This document shows, in pieces, positions 63,182 to 64,000 of a stretch of 64,000 nucleotides of DNA. The DNA lies in the NCBI RefSeq assembly GCF_007994735.1, contig NZ_VOIL01000001.1, positions 1,178,001-1,242,000 on the forward strand. The letters run 5' to 3'. The translations under genes and the position numbers were made by a program. The notes under the pieces were generated by a model that was not told where the DNA came from, did no database searches, and saw nothing but the letters and a program-made list of their open reading frames with translations. Position 1 is the stretch's first letter. Each line of letters starts with the position of its first letter. Source of the stretch: Nesterenkonia populi (GTDB lineage Bacteria; Actinomycetota; Actinomycetes; Actinomycetales; Micrococcaceae).

Positions 63182-64000
63182 GCGCGACGACCGCACCGCA
63201 GGCGCACCTGGCGCTGATTGACGGGTTCCGGGGCGCCTACAGCCTCGAGGGCTACTGGGAGCTCCTCCAGCTGGTTCAGAACTCTGTGATCACCGCGGCG
63301 GTGCTGGGCCTGATGGGCGGCATCATCGGCCTGTTCATCTCTCTGCGGCGTGCCGGACTGGTCGTCCACGGCATCGCAGAGATCAGCTTCGCAGGTGCTG
63401 CTCTGGCCCTGCTGATCGGGATCGACGTCGTCGCCGGCTCTGCGATGGGCGCGGTGGCCGCAGCCACGCTCATCGGCATCCTCAGCATCAAAGAGCGGGA
63501 CGTCAGTGCCGTCACCGCGGTGATCATGCCTTTCGGCATGGGTCTGGGGATCCTCTTCCTGCACCTCTACCAGGGGCGCAGCGCCAACCAGTTCGGCCTG
63601 CTGACCGGACAGATCGTCGGCGTCGACGACATCCAGACCCGCACCCTGGTCACCGGTGCGGTGCTGATCTCCTGCGCGCTGGTCCTCATCTGGCGGCCGC
63701 TGCTCTTCGCCTCCGTGGACCCGGAGCTGGCCGCGGCGCGCGGGGTGCGGATCTCAGCGATGTCCATCGTCTTCATGGTGCTGCTGGGCCTCGCCGTCGC
63801 GATGAGCGTCCAGGTGGTCGGCGCGCTGCTGGTGCTCTCCCTGCTGGTGGTTCCCGCTGCCGCCGCGCTGAAGGTCAGCCGCCGCCCGCTCACCGTCGTG
63901 CTGCTGTCCATGACGTTCGGCGTCGTCAGCGCCGTCGCCGGGATCATGATCGCGATCACCGGAACCATCCCGGTCAGCCCCTACATCACCACCATCAGCT
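63178..64000 (+). CDS. znuB: Zinc ABC transporter permease (cut by window end)
   Basis: The gene starts at ATG 63178, overlapping the znuC stop (ATGA), and stays open to the window end: 274 codons with no stop. The protein is an ABC-3 family permease with many hydrophobic helices and conserved RRAGLVVHGIAEISFAGAALALLIG and QVVGALLVLSLLVVPAAAAL. The missing C-terminal part lies beyond 64000. Confidence 0.92.
   Translation, partial: MSATTAPQAHLALIDGFRGAYSLEGYWELLQLVQNSVITAAVLGLMGGIIGLFISLRRAGLVVHGIAEISFAGAALALLIGIDVVAGSAMGAVAAATLIGILSIKERDVSAVTAVIMPFGMGLGILFLHLYQGRSANQFGLLTGQIVGVDDIQTRTLVTGAVLISCALVLIWRPLLFASVDPELAAARGVRISAMSIVFMVLLGLAVAMSVQVVGALLVLSLLVVPAAAALKVSRRPLTVVLLSMTFGVVSAVAGIMIAITGTIPVSPYITTIS

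Overview
The window is a dense, high-GC chromosomal stretch from an actinobacterium. The closest fit is the Micrococcales, probably a Micrococcaceae or Nesterenkonia-like organism. Supporting signs are a SigR/RsrA-type redox sigma pair, a multifunctional Kgd-type 2-oxoglutarate decarboxylase, PriA-type HisA, a divergent lexA/LysM pair, the 24-residue ribosomal protein bL37, and a tmRNA tag ending in ALAA. I see no phage, IS element, integrase, CRISPR array, tRNA or rRNA. The genus is an inference from gene content and order.

Layout. 1-9707: (miaB end)-miaA-dapF, a UbiB/ABC1 kinase, a convergent pair (SAM methyltransferase plus FolC-like Mur ligase), then hflX and a DinG-like helicase; hflX is preceded by a likely leaderless 14-codon leader ORF. 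9743-15153: lexA divergent from a small LysM protein with several SOS boxes between them, followed by hisC-hisB-hisH-priA-sseB. 15178-16470: a MarR regulator and an acidic lipoprotein. 16552-25083: a large FHA/FtsK-SpoIIIE (EssC-like) ATPase divergent from a compact tad pilus locus. 25141-28961: prfB-ftsE-ftsX-smpB. 29051-33187: a small membrane protein, an aldo/keto reductase, a TerC protein behind a probable manganese (yybP-ykoY) riboswitch, and a zinc alcohol dehydrogenase. 33315-33689: tmRNA (ssrA).

33788-37960 is a six-gene operon: Mn-type binding protein, ATPase, permease, DtxR/MntR repressor, then two fluoride channels, with a palindromic operator at its head. Together with the TerC riboswitch it makes a manganese import/export theme. 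38001-42008: hisN, then DoxX-like protein-aroA-rsgA. 42120-43272: sigH/sigR-type sigma, its zinc anti-sigma, and bL37.

43322-52579 looks like an accessory catabolic island. It opens with a strikingly AT-rich intergenic stretch and carries an Lrp regulator, a succinate-semialdehyde-type aldehyde dehydrogenase, a degraded permease tail, a YtcJ-type amidohydrolase, an amidase overlapping an agmatine-deiminase gene, a putrescine oxidase and a TetR regulator. The genes fit a path agmatine to N-carbamoylputrescine to putrescine to 4-aminobutanal to GABA or succinate. The amidase would replace the usual AguB nitrilase; this is inference.

52678-64000 returns to core genes: an SGNH-fold protein lacking the catalytic Ser, kgd, a GuaB1-type protein, two CNNM/CorC membrane proteins, and a zinc ABC transporter (znuA-znuC-znuB, the last cut by the window end).
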